A DNA stretch of 64,000 nt from Chrysogorgia sp. JL179-B06 (GCA_035772405.1 JAYKKM010000047.1:6586001-6650000); one strand, 5' to 3'. Positions 1 through 11,855 are shown, numbered from the stretch's first letter. Notes: generated by a model not told the origin, from the letters alone. Numbers and translations: made by a program.

Positions 1-506
1 AAACGGCTTTAAAACTAAAACGCGCAATACGAACTCCCTTTGTTTTTGACCGTGCTAAATTTACATTTTGCACTTCAAATGTTTCAAACTGTACTCGCAC
101 GTTTCACATTGAAAACGAACCATTTTTCTCTCGATTCATTCAATAACAATGTGTGTATGACCAAACGAATTTACCAAAATGAAGAGCTCAAAAGAATAAA
201 GAGAACAACGCATATTATTATGCAATAGCGTTTGAAACTCATTTATTAAAAGTACCGGAAACCAGTACGTATAGGAAAGCAAACTGCAAGCGTTCCGAAC
301 GGTCTGCGTCCAGACTGTCAGTGAGTAGTGTTCGATTATTCCGAACGTTAAAAACAAAGCGTTTAAACTCTTTGGATCAGGCGTTTAAACGCTTTGAATC
401 AGTTCGACAGGTTCCAGTTTAATAGCCATTCGAAAGGTTTGTTATAAAATTCCAAACGGTTTATCAAACCGTTCGAACGCTTACCGAACGGGATACGAAC
501 GGTATT

Positions 507-725
507 TACACGCGTAAATAAAATAATAATGCTATAATGCTATAATAAAGTAATAATGCTATAATAAATAATAATGCTAATGATAATTATAAATATATAT
601 AAATAAATAAATATATAATAATAATATATATAATAAAAATATATATATATAAATATTATAAATAATAATAATAATAATAAATAATAATAAATAATGCTAT
701 AATAAAGTAATAAAGTAATAATGCT
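507..725. repeat. AT-rich low-complexity tract
   Basis: Repeats of ATAATA and TATAAATA make up nearly the whole stretch. It is present only in the left arm of the palindrome, so it probably expanded or inserted after the duplication. Confidence 0.8.
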
Positions 726-797
726 AGCTAAATGCGGAAGAAGCTCTGGCACCCCCTCCCCCAAAGACCAGACCTAGTACACAGCAGGCTGACTCCT

Positions 798-1000
798 TAT
801 TTTCCATACTCCGTGTTTTCCATACTCCGTGTTTTCCATATTCCGTGTTTTCCACACTCCGTGTTTTCCATACTCCGTGTTTTCCACACTCCGTGTTTTC
901 CACACTCCGTGTTTTCCACACTCCGTGTTTTCCATTCCACACTCCGTCTTTTCCACACTCCGGGACTCCGTACTCCGGCACTCCGACTCCGTATTTTCCA
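798..1000 (+). repeat. 16-bp minisatellite array (left copy)
   Basis: About ten tandem copies of CACTCCGTGTTTTCCA, with CATACTCC variants, are followed by shorter degenerate CTCCG units. The same array occurs inverted at 1,075-1,280 and again at 3,060-3,245. Confidence 0.9.
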
Positions 1001-1074
1001 GCTAACCATAATATTGGGAAGCCACACTGATTTTAAACATTAAAACTCCTCAGTTGGTCCTATACAGTTGGTAG

Positions 1075-1280
1075 TGGTTAGCTGGAAAATACGGAGTCGG
1101 ATTGCCGGAGTACGGAGTGCCGGAGTGTGGAAAAGACGGAGTGTGGAATGGAAAACACGGAGTGTGGAAAACACGGAGTGTGGAAAACACGGAGTATGGA
1201 AAACACGGAGTATGGAAAACACGGAGTATGGAAAACACGGAGTCTGACGTTTGTTGTCAGCGTGGAGTATGGAAAATAAG
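1075..1280 (-). repeat. 16-bp minisatellite array (right, inverted copy)
   Basis: Reverse-complement copies of the left array unit (TGGAAAACACGGAGTG). Together with 798-1,000 they form the inner stem of the palindrome. Confidence 0.9.
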
Positions 1281-1944
1281 GAGTCAGCTGTGTACTGGTC
1301 TGGTCTTTGGGGGAGAGGGGTGCCAAGAGCTTCTAGCTTCCGCAGCATTCAACGCGTGTAAATACCGTTCGTATGCCGTTCGGTAAGCGTTCGAACGGTT
1401 TGATAAACCGTTTCAAATTATATAACAAACCTTTCGAATGGCTATTAAACTGGAACCTGTCGAACTGATTCAAAGCGTTTAAATGCCTGGTCCAAAGAGT
1501 TTAAACGCTTTGTTTTTAACGTTCGAAATAATCGAACACTACTCACTGACAGTCTGCAGGACGCAGACCGTTCGGAACGCTTGCAGTTTGCTTTCCTGTA
1601 CTGGTTTCCGGTACTTTTAATAAATGAGTTTCAAACGCTATTGCATAATAATATGCGTTGTTCTCTTTATTCTTTTGAGCTCTTCGTTTTGGTAAATTAT
1701 TTTGGTCATACATACATTGTTATTGAATGAATCGAGAGCCTGAAAATTGTTCCTTTTCAATGTGAAACGTGCGACTACAGTTTGACACATTTGATTGATA
1801 TGTTCACATTTAGCACGGTCAAAAACAAAGGGAGTTCGTAGCCTCCTCCGCAGTAGGGAGTTCGTATTGCGCGTTTTAGTTTTAAAGCCGTTTTTAAGCC
1901 GTTAGTGCAAGCGTTTCGCAAAAACATTATCGATCATACACGGG

Positions 1945-3290
1945 GTCTCTCGATTCATTCAATAACAATGTATGTCTGACCTAAAGAATTTACCAAAATA
2001 GAGAACAACGCATATTATTATGCAATAGCGTTTGAAACTCATTTATTAAAAGTACTGGAAACCAGTCTTCGGCTTGTCGGGCAGACGAACAGGAAAAATA
2101 AAAAAACATTCGAATCTGATATTACAGACCTTACAGCTCAATTCGAAGATTGGTAGACCGTATCTTATCAAAACATGTTGTTTTAAATACTTTACATTTA
2201 CAAACTGCAACCTATAATATCAATAGTAATCTTCCATTGTAAACATTAAACGAGATCGTGGGAAAGTCACTGCCTAAACGAGATCGTGGGAAAGTCATTC
2301 TTAGAACAGGGGGGAGTTGGTCATCATTTCGAATAATAACTTTTTCTCATGATATATCCTCATAAAAAATTTTTGAAATAATAAAATTCGAAATAATTCT
2401 AAATATAAAATTGAGAGTATTTGCTGACTCATCAAAGTAGAATGAGTAGAGTACTTCCTTTTTTACTTACTGCATGCCTAAATTACTAAATGTCTAAGGA
2501 TCGAGTCTCGGATATATAAAGAGTCGGCTGACTAGCGTCCGTACGTTTTAGTCGAGCGTTTGATAACCCAGATGAGATAACCCAAAGTCGTTTTATTCGG
2601 GGGTTAATATTAACAATAAATAAATTAAACGTTTTTGCTGTTATTTACAGCATAACGCAAAAGTTTTGAATAATATTTATTGTTTAAGGTCTGTAATATC
2701 AGAATTGAATGTTTTTTTCCTAGGTAGATTTATTGTTAAAAATGACATATTTTTCCTGTTCGTACCCGCTATCTGCTACCCACCACCCGCGTTTTAGCCC
2801 CGCCGTGTCAAGCAAGCTCTCTGTTTTGAAATGAGGGAAGTTCTCGAAATCTAACGATTTGAATGGATGAATTTTGAGCAAAGCGTTCATACCGTTTAAC
2901 TGCAAGCGTTCAAACGGTCTGCGTCCAGACTGTCAGTGAGTAGTGTTCGATTATTTCGCATTTAAACGCTTTGAATCAGTTCGACAGGTTCCAGTTTAAT
3001 AGCGGTTTATCAAACCGTTCGAACTCTTACCGAACGGCATACGAAGGTCACAGACTCCTTATTTTCCATACTCCACGCTGACAACATACGTCACATCGAC
3101 TCCGTGTTTTCCATACTCCGCGTTTTCCACACTCCGTGTTTTCCACACTCCGTGTTTTCCACACTCCGTCTTTTCCATTCCACACTCCGTCTTTTCCACA
3201 CTCCGGCACTCCGTACTCCGGCACTCCGACTCCGTATTTTCCAGCTAACCGTTGGTAGTTGGGGTAGATACTGTACTGTCAAAGTTTAAA
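1945..3290. repeat. Broken relatives of the foldback element with a nested inverted repeat
   Basis: Three pieces can be seen. About 1,945-2,065 repeats part of the outer arm (equivalent to about 135-270). About 2,085-2,130 and 2,685-2,763 are inverted copies of each other around a GAACAGGAAAAAT motif. About 2,895-3,255 is a one-armed copy of the outer arm plus minisatellite, with internal deletions. The 555 bp between the nested inverted copies hold nothing recognised. Confidence 0.7.
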
Positions 3291-3299
3291 ATCGCGTTG

Positions 3300-4330
3300 G
3301 TACTACAGTACATGTTGACTGCAATTTTGACTGCAATTTTGAATACCATTTAAATATATAATATTAAGTCGACCAGTTCGAATATTAAGCCGGATCGATC
3401 TTAAACGTCGAACTAATCATGTGCGCGCCGAACCTAATACATTTGACCGAGAAGAGGTATACGGACCAAACCAACGATTGCACGCTGCTAGCAATTAAGT
3501 TTGACCGATTATAGCTACGTTCGTCGTTTGCATACCAGACCGAACTTTGTCGAACTTGATATTATATACTGTAGGTTCGGCGCAGATAAGTTATAAATGC
3601 ATAACAAATCAAAACAATGTATGTGCTCTATTGATGTCTTCGGGCTCCGGCACTGATGGCAGATGTTTGCAAGGCTCTCAGCGTGCGCAATGAACCTGGC
3701 CAAACTATTAAATGCGGTAAAATTATAAGTTTCCGTTAAGGTTTATAGACTTTACCATTTCAAACATCCATTTATATAATGGTAAGAGTTAATGCATGAA
3801 ACAAACTAATTACATTACATTATAACCAAATTTTAAGCATATTTTCCGACCCACGACTTGACTCCCGAACTTTAACCCACGACAGTTATACTCAAACTCT
3901 TCGCCATTTTAAAATTAAAGACTGCCCGGCCCTTCATACCTGTAAATCACTTAATTTGTAAATGCGTATGCAAGCGATAAATAAAAAAGGAAATGTCGAA
4001 AGACTACTAAAAATCACAAAACGATCCCGTAATCGTTTGAAATGCGAAGAAACTCGCGATACGAATTTTCCATCTCGTTCGACAGTTCGGTGATTTCCGC
4101 AGTACATCCGTGTCAAATTTTAACGATTGCCAGGAGCATTTGACAGGTTTCTTATTAGCTCAACCAATCAAACAGAACACCTCGCATTTAAATTGAATTA
4201 AGCGATTCCTTGTGAATGAAACTATTTGGCTATAACTATTTTGCCGAGTGAAAAATAGAAAATTGTTAACTTGCCTCGGCAATTGCCGAGTGCTGAGGTA
4301 AATTATAAGGATTGCGACATACTCATGTAC
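3300..4330. other. Gene-free stretch
   Basis: No coding region, RNA gene or repeat could be supported. Reading frames are short and composition is AT-rich. The end of the stretch has short complementary GCCGAG/CTCGGC words near 4,240-4,300. Confidence 0.4.
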
Positions 4331-4414
4331 TACGTACAGTATATGATATGGATTGTGTCTGCCTAATTTCTCTTTGAAAACTAATTGTGGAGGGAGATAT
4401 GTGCAGCAATTCAG

Positions 4415-4760
4415 ACATGATCAAGCTGTTGAACAGAACATCATGTTTCATTTTAATAATTTCCTTGAAGATGTCAGGAAAAAGGAAAAGTCACATGTGA
4501 TGTTAATCACACTCACGCTGAATCAAGTATTACAGTTTGTAACAGGTGCAGTTGAGATTCCAGCCATTGGCTTTACACCGAGGCCATCAATTGAGTTTTT
4601 ACATCAGCAGCAAAGCAGGAAGTTTTCTGAAAGTACTTGTTCGAACACGTTAAAAATACCTGTTAATACTGTGAGTTGTGATTACAATAACTTTTGTAAA
4701 CAGTTCACCTTTAATTTGTATAATGAACTGTGCTGGATTTGGACTTATATAATTAATTAA
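4415..4760 (+). CDS. HECT-like C-terminal exon, partial
   Basis: The frame reads through to a stop at 4,760. It contains a run like the C-lobe of HECT E3 ligases and HECT-related proteins common in cnidarian genomes: LQFVTGAVEIPAIGF, then PSIEFLH, then a STCSNTLKIPV segment where HECT enzymes keep the catalytic cysteine (T-C). The preceding bases TGTGCAGCAATTCAG could be a splice acceptor near 4,413, so this is probably a 3-prime exon rather than a whole gene. No upstream exons were recognised. If real, the product would be a ubiquitin ligase or a derived, inactive relative. The match is to a family pattern recalled by eye and was not searched; a decayed copy is possible. Confidence 0.45.
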
Positions 4761-4769
4761 GTTAAGTCC

Positions 4770-5700
4770 AGAAAGATCAAACAGTTACTTGGATTGAAAA
4801 AAAAACTTGTTTAAATGAAAGAATTGTAAGGGCCTGTTTATATGAACAAGACCTTTGATATTTGGTTTGCTGATGTATTGCATTATAATAGCACTCAAAC
4901 AGGGCCATAAGTATATGTATGTTATACAGGTAAACTGCGCCAAGTATTCCTTCTTTGAGTTCCAAATTTGATTGCAATTTTTATTGACTTCCTTTGCAAA
5001 TTTGCAATGGAAGTCAATTGCAATCAGATTTGTAACTAAAAGGAACACTTGACGTAGTTTACCTGTAATACAACTATACTGTATATTGAATTTTGCCAGG
5101 TATTATGATATGATGAATTTATACTTTTGTAGTGTTTACTCAGGGGTTCATATGTTATACTGGTAGCTAAAAGATACGTTGAAAAAAACATTATTAGTAT
5201 AAAAACTGTGCTAGGCAGTCTAACTAAAACTACCTGTACATAATCTCAGCATGCAGATGTTCCACACCTTTTCAGCTGGAATGTCTGCATGAAGGCTATC
5301 TGTGCATGGTAGCCACAATTTAAACTCCTTAATGTAAAATATCCAGAATAATTGCTCATATATTTAATTATTTGTCAAGCAAGGCATTCAAGGCATTCAT
5401 GCAAGGCTTAAGTCAGAGTAAGAAAAACCTGAAATCTAAAAAAAGTGTAACTGATTTTCTACTAATGGAAGTAATTTTAGACAGAAAATATACGTTTTTA
5501 CTTGGGGGAGGGGGGAGAGGAGGAAGTTGGTTAAAAGGGTTGATAGAGTGCGTAGCTGGTGGGATTATCTTTATATTTTGCTTAATGCATGGGGGGTTAT
5601 CAGTAAAGGGCTTAACAGAGGAAATACATATATGGGTATGAAACTGTTAAATTAGTTTTGTTTACTTTGTGCTATTGGATGTGATATCAAGGTACAATTT
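4770..5700. other. Gene-free stretch downstream of the HECT-like exon
   Basis: It holds short inverted words around 4,790-5,065 (GTAAACTGCG / CGTAGTTTAC) and a G-rich tract at 5,502-5,530. The 89-codon frame at 5,372-5,641 has no recognisable domain and low-complexity glycine content, so it is not called. Confidence 0.35.
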
Positions 5701-5717
5701 ATCTTAATTTAATATTT

Positions 5718-6555
5718 CTACTCGGCAAGTGTCAGTAGCTGTTGGTACATTGCTATGCTTTCATTCCAGTTTGTTGGTTCACTCATACCACGAGTAAATA
5801 CAACTTCACTAACATATTCATCGTACAAATTGTCGATATTTTCAGTTCGTATTTCATTTTCAACTTGAGCAACATCATGCTCTGTCACTGGAAACTTGTG
5901 ATCTGTTTTTCTGACCGTTTCTGGAACGAGAAATAGCTGATCAGGTATTCCTGGCTGGGTATGGTATGCAGATTCCCTGATATAGCGAGAGTTCCACTAC
6001 TGCACAACTTCATCCACTTCCTTTTGCAGAAGCTTACTAAAACAGAACCAAAGGCATTCCATTTGTAACTCATTACTTGTGTCTAATTGTCCGTTGTCTA
6101 CCATGTCTTCAAAGAAGTTGATCCACCAATTGGACCAGGATTTTCGAAAGAAAGACCGCCATGCTTCTATTCGTTGGTTGCTGTGTGATGACCCATACCG
6201 ATGGGTATGGAAACCGGAAAGCGAATCCTTCGATTTGTCAAACACATTGTACAAATAACTTTCCGATAACTCTAGGGTCATTGTTGGTCTTCGTTACCAA
6301 ATAACCACAAAACACGACGACTAAACCCATCAATACAGCCATGTATTGGCAAGCCGTATAGCCATCACAGTGTTAGCAAAAGTTGGGACCGGGATTAACA
6401 TACTTTCTTCTTCTCAGTCGATTAGCGCGTCTTAACTCTGATCCTTCTGGATCCAATTCGTGTAGTAAAATCTGTACTGTATGTCTAGGAACCTGTATGT
6501 TGTATTTCAATAGCAATTTTTTCCACATCGCCCTATATCCAAAATATTGAATAAT
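5718..6555 (-). pseudogene. rva_4-type integrase-core gene, internally deleted
   Basis: Read on the minus strand, the N-terminal part contains GYRAMWKKLLLKYNIQVPRH, followed by DPEGSELRRANRLRRR and NPGPNFC. These are hallmarks of an integrase-like family (Pfam rva_4) expanded in cnidarians. It breaks near 6,282 and resumes with YGSSHSNQRIEAWRSF, WWINFF and QMECLWFCF, then a tail ending in a stop at 5,718. The central part that should carry the catalytic acidic residues is missing, and stops and frame changes separate the pieces. The family resembles retroviral-type integrases; many members are host genes of unknown role, others are transposon-derived. This copy cannot encode an active enzyme. 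Confidence 0.65.
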
Positions 6556-6559
6556 GGAT

Positions 6560-7070
6560 TGTAAATCCGTACTCTAATGCAAAAATGATTCGCGTGGACG
6601 TCTGCATATGTTATTGTAAAATGATTAATACAGAAGTAGGTACATCTTATCAAGATATTAAATCTAAATTTCTATATTGAACTGACCTTAAGCGTCGAAG
6701 AAAAATATGGTATACTGAGGGAAAATTAAATAACAGTCCAGATTCTAGAATCAAAGAACATGGTACGCGCGACAACCGAGATACGCAATATCCGGTCACG
6801 TGTGTGGTACATACAATTGCTCAATTTGGCCGATTGCATATAGTGGCTACTGGATATATATCCAGTTGACACATAAAGATATCGTCTGTCTCACCTCAGT
6901 TCTAGTTTACGGACGCAAAACACTTCACAATATAGCTGGGAATTAATCAATCTTTACTCTATTTTAATTTTAGAACATCAGTTACGCATTCCCAAAGATC
7001 CCCTGAACAAAAACATATGTTTAAATGTCATTCAATCAACCTCGGTACATTAGTTATGGAATATATATAT
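6560..7070. other. Gene-free stretch
   Basis: No open frame, RNA or clear repeat was recognised in this AT-rich interval. Confidence 0.35.
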
Positions 7071-7073
7071 CTT

Positions 7074-7207
7074 ATTAGATGTTTTGGTATGTAGTATCGC
7101 TGTATATTTTTACGAGTTGTGTCGTATTTTGACGAGACCGCAGGGCGAGTCAAAATACAAACAACGAGTAAAAATATACAGCGATGCTACATACCAAAAC
7201 ATCTAAT
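7074..7207. repeat. Long hairpin, probable MITE end or foldback
   Basis: ATTAGATGTTTTGGTATGTA at the left returns inverted at the right, and the match continues inward through the TCGCTGTATATTTTTAC words with few mismatches. Arms are about 60 bp around a short loop. Similar words (TATCGCTGTATGTTTTTAGC, CAGTTGTATAA) recur near 7,940-7,992, so the hairpin may be one end of a longer element of about 0.9 kb. Confidence 0.75.
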
Positions 7208-7209
7208 TA

Positions 7210-8540
7210 GAGATTTATTATACAACTGCTTTGATCAACAATTTTTTATGGAAATAGAAAACTGTAAAAAGGCAAGGGAAGTGGCGTGACTTGCAGCAAG
7301 ACAAAATAATAAGCATACATGAAGTAGTCGCCCGTGCAACAAATTTGATTGGCTAACAAAATAAACTTGTCAAACCAGTTTGAGAATTATCTTGTCAACA
7401 GTTTTATAATTTTATTATCAACGTTACACTTACAGTTTTTCAATATTTCAAAATGAACAATGGATCGGTTTGAAATCTTAGCATAACAAAAGTGTTTAAA
7501 CTGAATTCGATCAACTTGTCTTAAACTAATTGTCATCTTCATCGTCCGACTCAATCATACTCTGAATTTCCCTTGCTCTCACCGATGAAGGAGGACCATC
7601 TTTTGCAGACATTCAGGTCAGTTTTTGTTTTTTGGCCGTATTTGTGTTTTTGTTTTTCTCTATGAACTCGCCTATCTCAACATCATTTAGCGAGTCATTT
7701 AATTTCTAGTCGGAATTCTTTCGCCGTCTACGCTTTCGTTGTTTATAGTCTTTATACTGGCAAGCATGAATTTGAAAGCCAGTCAATTTCATTGTCGCCT
7801 TCAAATGTTGCCAAAATGTCCATTCTTTAACTAAAAACTACGTTTGCTGGTAAATTATAAACAGTGCTCACGTCAGCCGATCTGTCAAACCGGTTTTCTA
7901 CAATACAAATAACCAACTATCCAAATAACTAACTGTCCGAATATCGCTGTATGTTTTTAGCGTTATTTGGACACTTTTCAATACAGTTGTATAAGAAAGG
8001 CAAGTTATCTTGAGGTTCACTGGTTTTGTCACTGTAAGGAATAGTTTCTATTTTAAAGCTCCACAGGTATATAATATTTTACCTGCTTTAATATATTCGA
8101 GAAAGAAAATCTTTTCACAATTTAAGGGGAATGTTCCGAAATATTTTAATGAATAGTAAGGAACGAAATTTCTGTTTTATCCCTGACTTATATAATATGT
8201 AATAATATTTTTGAGTAATGTAATATTGTATCAGTTAGGTCATCAGGGCACTACTACCAGTTCTTCTGAGCTGACGTCGTATTACCCTAATACCCTGTCC
8301 CTGTATAAATAATTTTAAGTTGAATTGAAAAAAAAACCTTCAAATCCCGCACTCTAAAAAAGTCTTTAATCAGAACGATAAAACTGTATACAAGCGAAAC
8401 CCAGTCGAAGTTATTCAAAATAGTACTGATGCAAAAAAATATAGTGTACTGGCTAGTCTAATTAAATTGAATGGCAACCTTTCCCAGAATGTCTGCCATA
8501 ATTTTATAAAATCAATACCATAAAGAAGATTCTGAATCAG
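7210..8540. other. Gene-poor stretch with a possible decayed frame
   Basis: The minus strand at about 7,560-7,700 contains EIGEFIEKNKNTNTAKK, which loosely resembles the start of Crypton/KIAA1958-type tyrosine-recombinase proteins. It is interrupted by stops and is too short to call as a gene. The rest is AT-rich with no recognised feature. Confidence 0.3.
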
Positions 8541-8561
8541 ACAGCATTATTTATGCACTAT

Positions 8562-8899
8562 CTAAGACATTGGTGCGTCAGAAATGTGTTCCTCGGTATT
8601 CTTAAACGATGTTGTTGTTGCAGCGTTAACAGTTTGAAGATTGTTTTGAGATTGATGAAGATGAAAAATAGAGTCAGCACGAGAATTGCTAGATTGTTTC
8701 CTGTACATGTCATCCATGTTGATGTCAAGATTGTAACCTTGGTTATCCTCTTCTTTTGCTCGGCGATTGTTATTTTTTGCTGTTCTCCTCTTGCAGCATA
8801 TACAACAAGCAGCTAAAACACAGCCGATAACGAGTACTCCGCCCACCACGTATACTATGATAATTCTTTTGTCCTTCCACAGCGGGCTATTTGACTTTC
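8562..8899 (-). CDS. Last exon of a single-pass membrane protein
   Basis: On the minus strand a splice acceptor (CTTTTTTACAG) ends at 8,900 and the exon runs open to a stop at 8,562. It encodes a short lysine-rich stretch, then a hydrophobic segment (IIIVYVVGGVLVIGCVLAAC) followed by CICCKRRT, a stop-transfer arrangement. A polar cytoplasmic tail of about 75 residues with NDxY-like tyrosines, serines and histidines completes it. This is typical of the terminal exon of a type I receptor or adhesion protein. Cysteines just inside the membrane are candidate palmitoylation sites. The ectodomain exons would lie to the right but were not recognised, so the protein family stays unknown. Confidence 0.6.
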
Positions 8900-9034
8900 C
8901 TGTAAAAAAGTATACATTAAAGAGAATAAATAAATATTATAAAATGTGTTTTTGCTGCGTAGGCAGCGTAGAAATACAAATCAAATATCTAAAAAGGTTG
9001 ATGTACAGCCGAAATAGCGTGTAATTTTGAGAGA

Positions 9035-9469
9035 AGGCCCTTCGTCAGAGAGTAAAACGTGAAGTGAAATAAGAACTGAGTGAGATTTTTATAGAATAAG
9101 TAATTGCGTAAGAGAAAAATAAGCCAATCAGGTGCGATAAAAAATAACAAATAATAATGAGATGTAAAAATAGGAAAGTAATTTGCTATTTGTACCAACA
9201 ATCTGCCAATGATACTGAGTGGGAGGTAAAATAAACAAATACTCATGGGAATTAAGTGAGACAAAGATCAATAGAATGAAAATCTTTCATTGAGACCAAA
9301 TATCTCACATAATGCCCATGAGTATTTCTTTACTGTATAATTTGCATTCCTTTGTATGGTATAATGTTTGCTGATTGTCGGTAAAAATAGGAAATGACTT
9401 TCCTATTTTTACATTTCATTATTATTTGTTATTGTTTCTCGCACCGGATATGCTTATTTTCGTCTATTA

Positions 9470-9470
<1 letters not shown>
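9035..9470. repeat. Inverted-repeat element, family also at 30,786
   Basis: The segment at 9,100-9,210 (with AATAACAAATAATAATGAGA and GTAAAAATAGGAAAGT) returns inverted at 9,385-9,465. The left half also matches 30,786-30,960 in direct orientation (GGCCCTTCGTCAGAG / AGCCCTTCATCAGAG, GCCAATCA). It is probably a non-autonomous DNA transposon family. Confidence 0.65.
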
Positions 9471-9551
<81 letters not shown>

Positions 9552-9579
9552 CATGAAAGTATACAATGTGCCCTACCGG

Positions 9580-9612
<33 letters not shown>
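9470..9612. repeat. (TA)n microsatellite
   Basis: Two TA dinucleotide runs (9,471-9,551 and 9,581-9,612) are separated by about 30 bp of unique sequence. Confidence 0.95.
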
Positions 9613-9616
<4 letters not shown>

Positions 9617-9619
9617 GTG

Positions 9620-10680
9620 AATAGACCAAAACATGGACAAAATCCCAAAATCAAAGAGTGCTCGATACAAAAATTGTAGAGCTAGACGTTATAAAGTATA
9701 TGTAAAATCTAAACTTTTACAGATGCCGTAACACTGTGTTTCATGCCTAAGGCAATCAGGAGTCGTCTGAGGCGCGCAGCGCCGAGTTGACTATTAGTTC
9801 ATACACGACGAGAGCGAATGGTATAATTGTTTTATAATATGGCAAAACTTTTTAAGATAATAATCGGAAAAACTGTTGATATGTCGCGGTGAATAAATTA
9901 TTTAATTGAAAGCAACGAACTTTCGCCACATCTACTTCCGTCATGCGTAATGTTGTCACGTATGAAAGGTTTCTCGCTGAGTTGAAAACAGCTTCAGAAT
10001 TTTGTCTGAGAGCCAAAAATTCGTTGAGATGGTTCAATAAAGAAAAAAAGATCCTTTGAAAAGCCAAAAGGTGGGTCAATTTTTAGTTATTGTATCACGG
10101 TTGTGAATATTTGGGCTTTTAAGAGGACGTGAAAGCTAAAAAACATTGCGAAAATCTGGCTTTGGTGATTTTCGATGTTTATCACCTAAAAATAACAAAC
10201 GTTTTCATCATAATGCTTTATTACTTCAAAAATTATCTTTACTTATTCAGTAAAGATAATTTTTAAATGAATAAATGAAATAAATAAATGAATAAATGAA
10301 ATAAATAAATGAATAATAATCATAATATTTGTAATAAATATGTGTTGCTAGCTAACTTTTATCCTTTTTATTTTGTCTGACAAAACAATTGACAATTCAG
10401 TCGGGTTTTTCAAAGCCTTAAGACGATTTTTAAAGTGGATTTTGTATCATAACTTCGTAAATTTTGCACTTGGTTAATGCATTTTCTGTTGAATATTAGC
10501 CTTACTCCTCTCAGTTCAGGTTTTTCGCTCTTGTGCGTTAAAGAAACAACCAGTTTCATATGCAGTAGGTTGAGAAAATCACGCCGCCATTTTGTTTTTT
10601 CATTACTAGTGATATATGAGCTGATCGCTTGCTAGTATAAGAACCAATCAGATTGCAGAACAGCTCATATACGGTGGATG
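9620..10680. other. Gene-free stretch with short tandem repeats
   Basis: Contains a degenerate ATGAATAAATGAAATAA repeat at about 10,265-10,315 and nothing else recognised. Minus-strand frames such as 9,852-10,079 show no domain. Confidence 0.35.
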
Positions 10681-10687
10681 GCTATAT

Positions 10688-10689
<2 letters not shown>

Positions 10690-10763
<74 letters not shown>

Positions 10764-10778
10764 TTATAAATATATATA
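10690..10778. repeat. (TA)n microsatellite
   Basis: An almost pure TA run ending in ATATTATAAATATATA. Confidence 0.95.
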
Positions 10779-10779
10779 C

Positions 10780-11160
10780 TATTACGCTCCTTCACTTCGG
10801 TGTTGTTGAGCACTCTGTGAAGGTGTTCTTTAGCGATAATGCAACGCCCACTACCCCGGCCTTGTGATAGTTTGAGCACTTTGGCCCTACACCGCTTCAC
10901 GCTCTCTGGATGTGCGCATGACCGCTGTTTGTCCAACAAGTGGTTGTCACCGGAAGCGCTTGGGTACAATTAGTTCTCATGCCCATATCTAGATTGTACC
11001 AAGCTCAGACGACTAACAATTCGCGCGGCATGGATCAAAAGCGCTAATTGTCGGGCGGTGAAGTTACGTATTAGTATTTGTTTGTGTGGCGGCAGCTTGA
11101 TAGAAGTTCGTTTCGTTTGTTTAGAAGTCTGTATTTTTGGAAGATGATAATTATGATACT
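10780..11160. other. Gene-free stretch beside the Penelope-like fragment
   Basis: No domain, RNA gene or repeat was recognised. It lies downstream of the minus-strand GIY-YIG fragment and could hold element 3-prime sequence, but nothing in it shows that. Confidence 0.3.
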
Positions 11161-11165
11161 TTTCG

Positions 11166-11461
11166 GCTAGGCAAAGTTCTCATCGTGTTGATCCGTTTCG
11201 GAAGGCAGGTGTTCTATCTACAATTGACCACTTTATTTCAGGGTTTGAAGCTTTTTTTTCTTGTAAGTTCCAACATGTTTTGAGAGTTCTGTTGAGTTGA
11301 TTTTGTTTTGGTAGCGGAATGAATTTCGATGTTTGTAGAGTCGGTCCTTGAAGGTATGTTCTGTTAATCCAATGTAATTTGTGCCGTTTGTGTCTGTGTC
11401 GGTTGTGATGTGGGCTCGGTAGACCAGGCTTCGAGTTAGGCAATTTCCTTGGAGGGGGCAA
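11166..11461 (-). pseudogene. GIY-YIG endonuclease fragment of a Penelope-like retroelement
   Basis: The minus-strand frame opens with CPLQGNCLTRSLVYRAHI, continues to NYIGLTEHTFKDRLYKH and ends near KKLQTL at a stop. This is the characteristic end of many Penelope-like elements in cnidarians: a CxC...C zinc-binding stretch leading into a GIY-YIG nuclease, here in the variant form NYIG. Only this C-terminal part remains. Immediately upstream (right, on this strand) the sequence is replaced by the TCTATA/TCTGTA microsatellite. A second fragment of the same family is at 59,873-60,424. Confidence 0.65.
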
Positions 11462-11464
11462 TCC

Positions 11465-11855
11465 TTATATAATCTATATCTATATCTATATCTACTATCT
11501 ATATCTATATCTATATCTATATCTATATCTATATCTATATCTATATCTATATCTATATATATATCTATATCTATATATCTATATCTATATCTATATGTAC
11601 ATCTATATCTATATATCTATATCTAATATATCTATATCTAATATATCTATATCTAATATACCTAATATATCTATATATCTGTATCTATATATCTGTATCC
11701 ATATATCTGTATATGTATCTGTATCTGCATGTATCTGTATCTGTATCTGTATCTGTATCTGTATCTGTATCTGTATCTGTATCTGTATCTGTATCTGTAT
11801 CTGTGTCTGTATCTGTGTCTGTGTCTGCATGTCTGTATCTGTGTCTGTGTGTGTG

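Larger units (their letters stand above)
1..1893. repeat. Giant foldback palindrome, left end cut by window
   Basis: Bases 1 to about 525 reappear as the reverse complement at about 1,350-1,893. Between these outer arms lie two mutually inverted minisatellite arrays (about 735-1,015 and 1,075-1,345). The loop is only about 60 bp, near 1,020-1,075. The left arm has an extra ~210 bp of AT-rich DNA (507-725). The right arm has a 28-bp insertion next to a repeated GGGAGTTCGTA. The layout fits a foldback-type non-autonomous DNA transposon or a segmental inverted duplication. No coding sequence is supported; the short reading frames here are translations of the repeats. Confidence 0.85.

Noticed and set aside
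540..764. 74-codon minus-strand frame of Ile/Tyr/Leu
   Set aside because: Translation of an AT-rich low-complexity tract, not a membrane protein.
724..1386. Overlapping 60-100 codon frames on both strands rich in FPHSVFSTLRVFHTP or GVWKTRSVENTE
   Set aside because: They are translations of the 16-bp minisatellite in different frames. A repeat not divisible by three keeps all frames open and no domain is present.
8553..8816. 87-codon plus-strand frame
   Set aside because: Opposite strand of the membrane-protein exon, which has splice acceptor, transmembrane segment and stop in the expected order.
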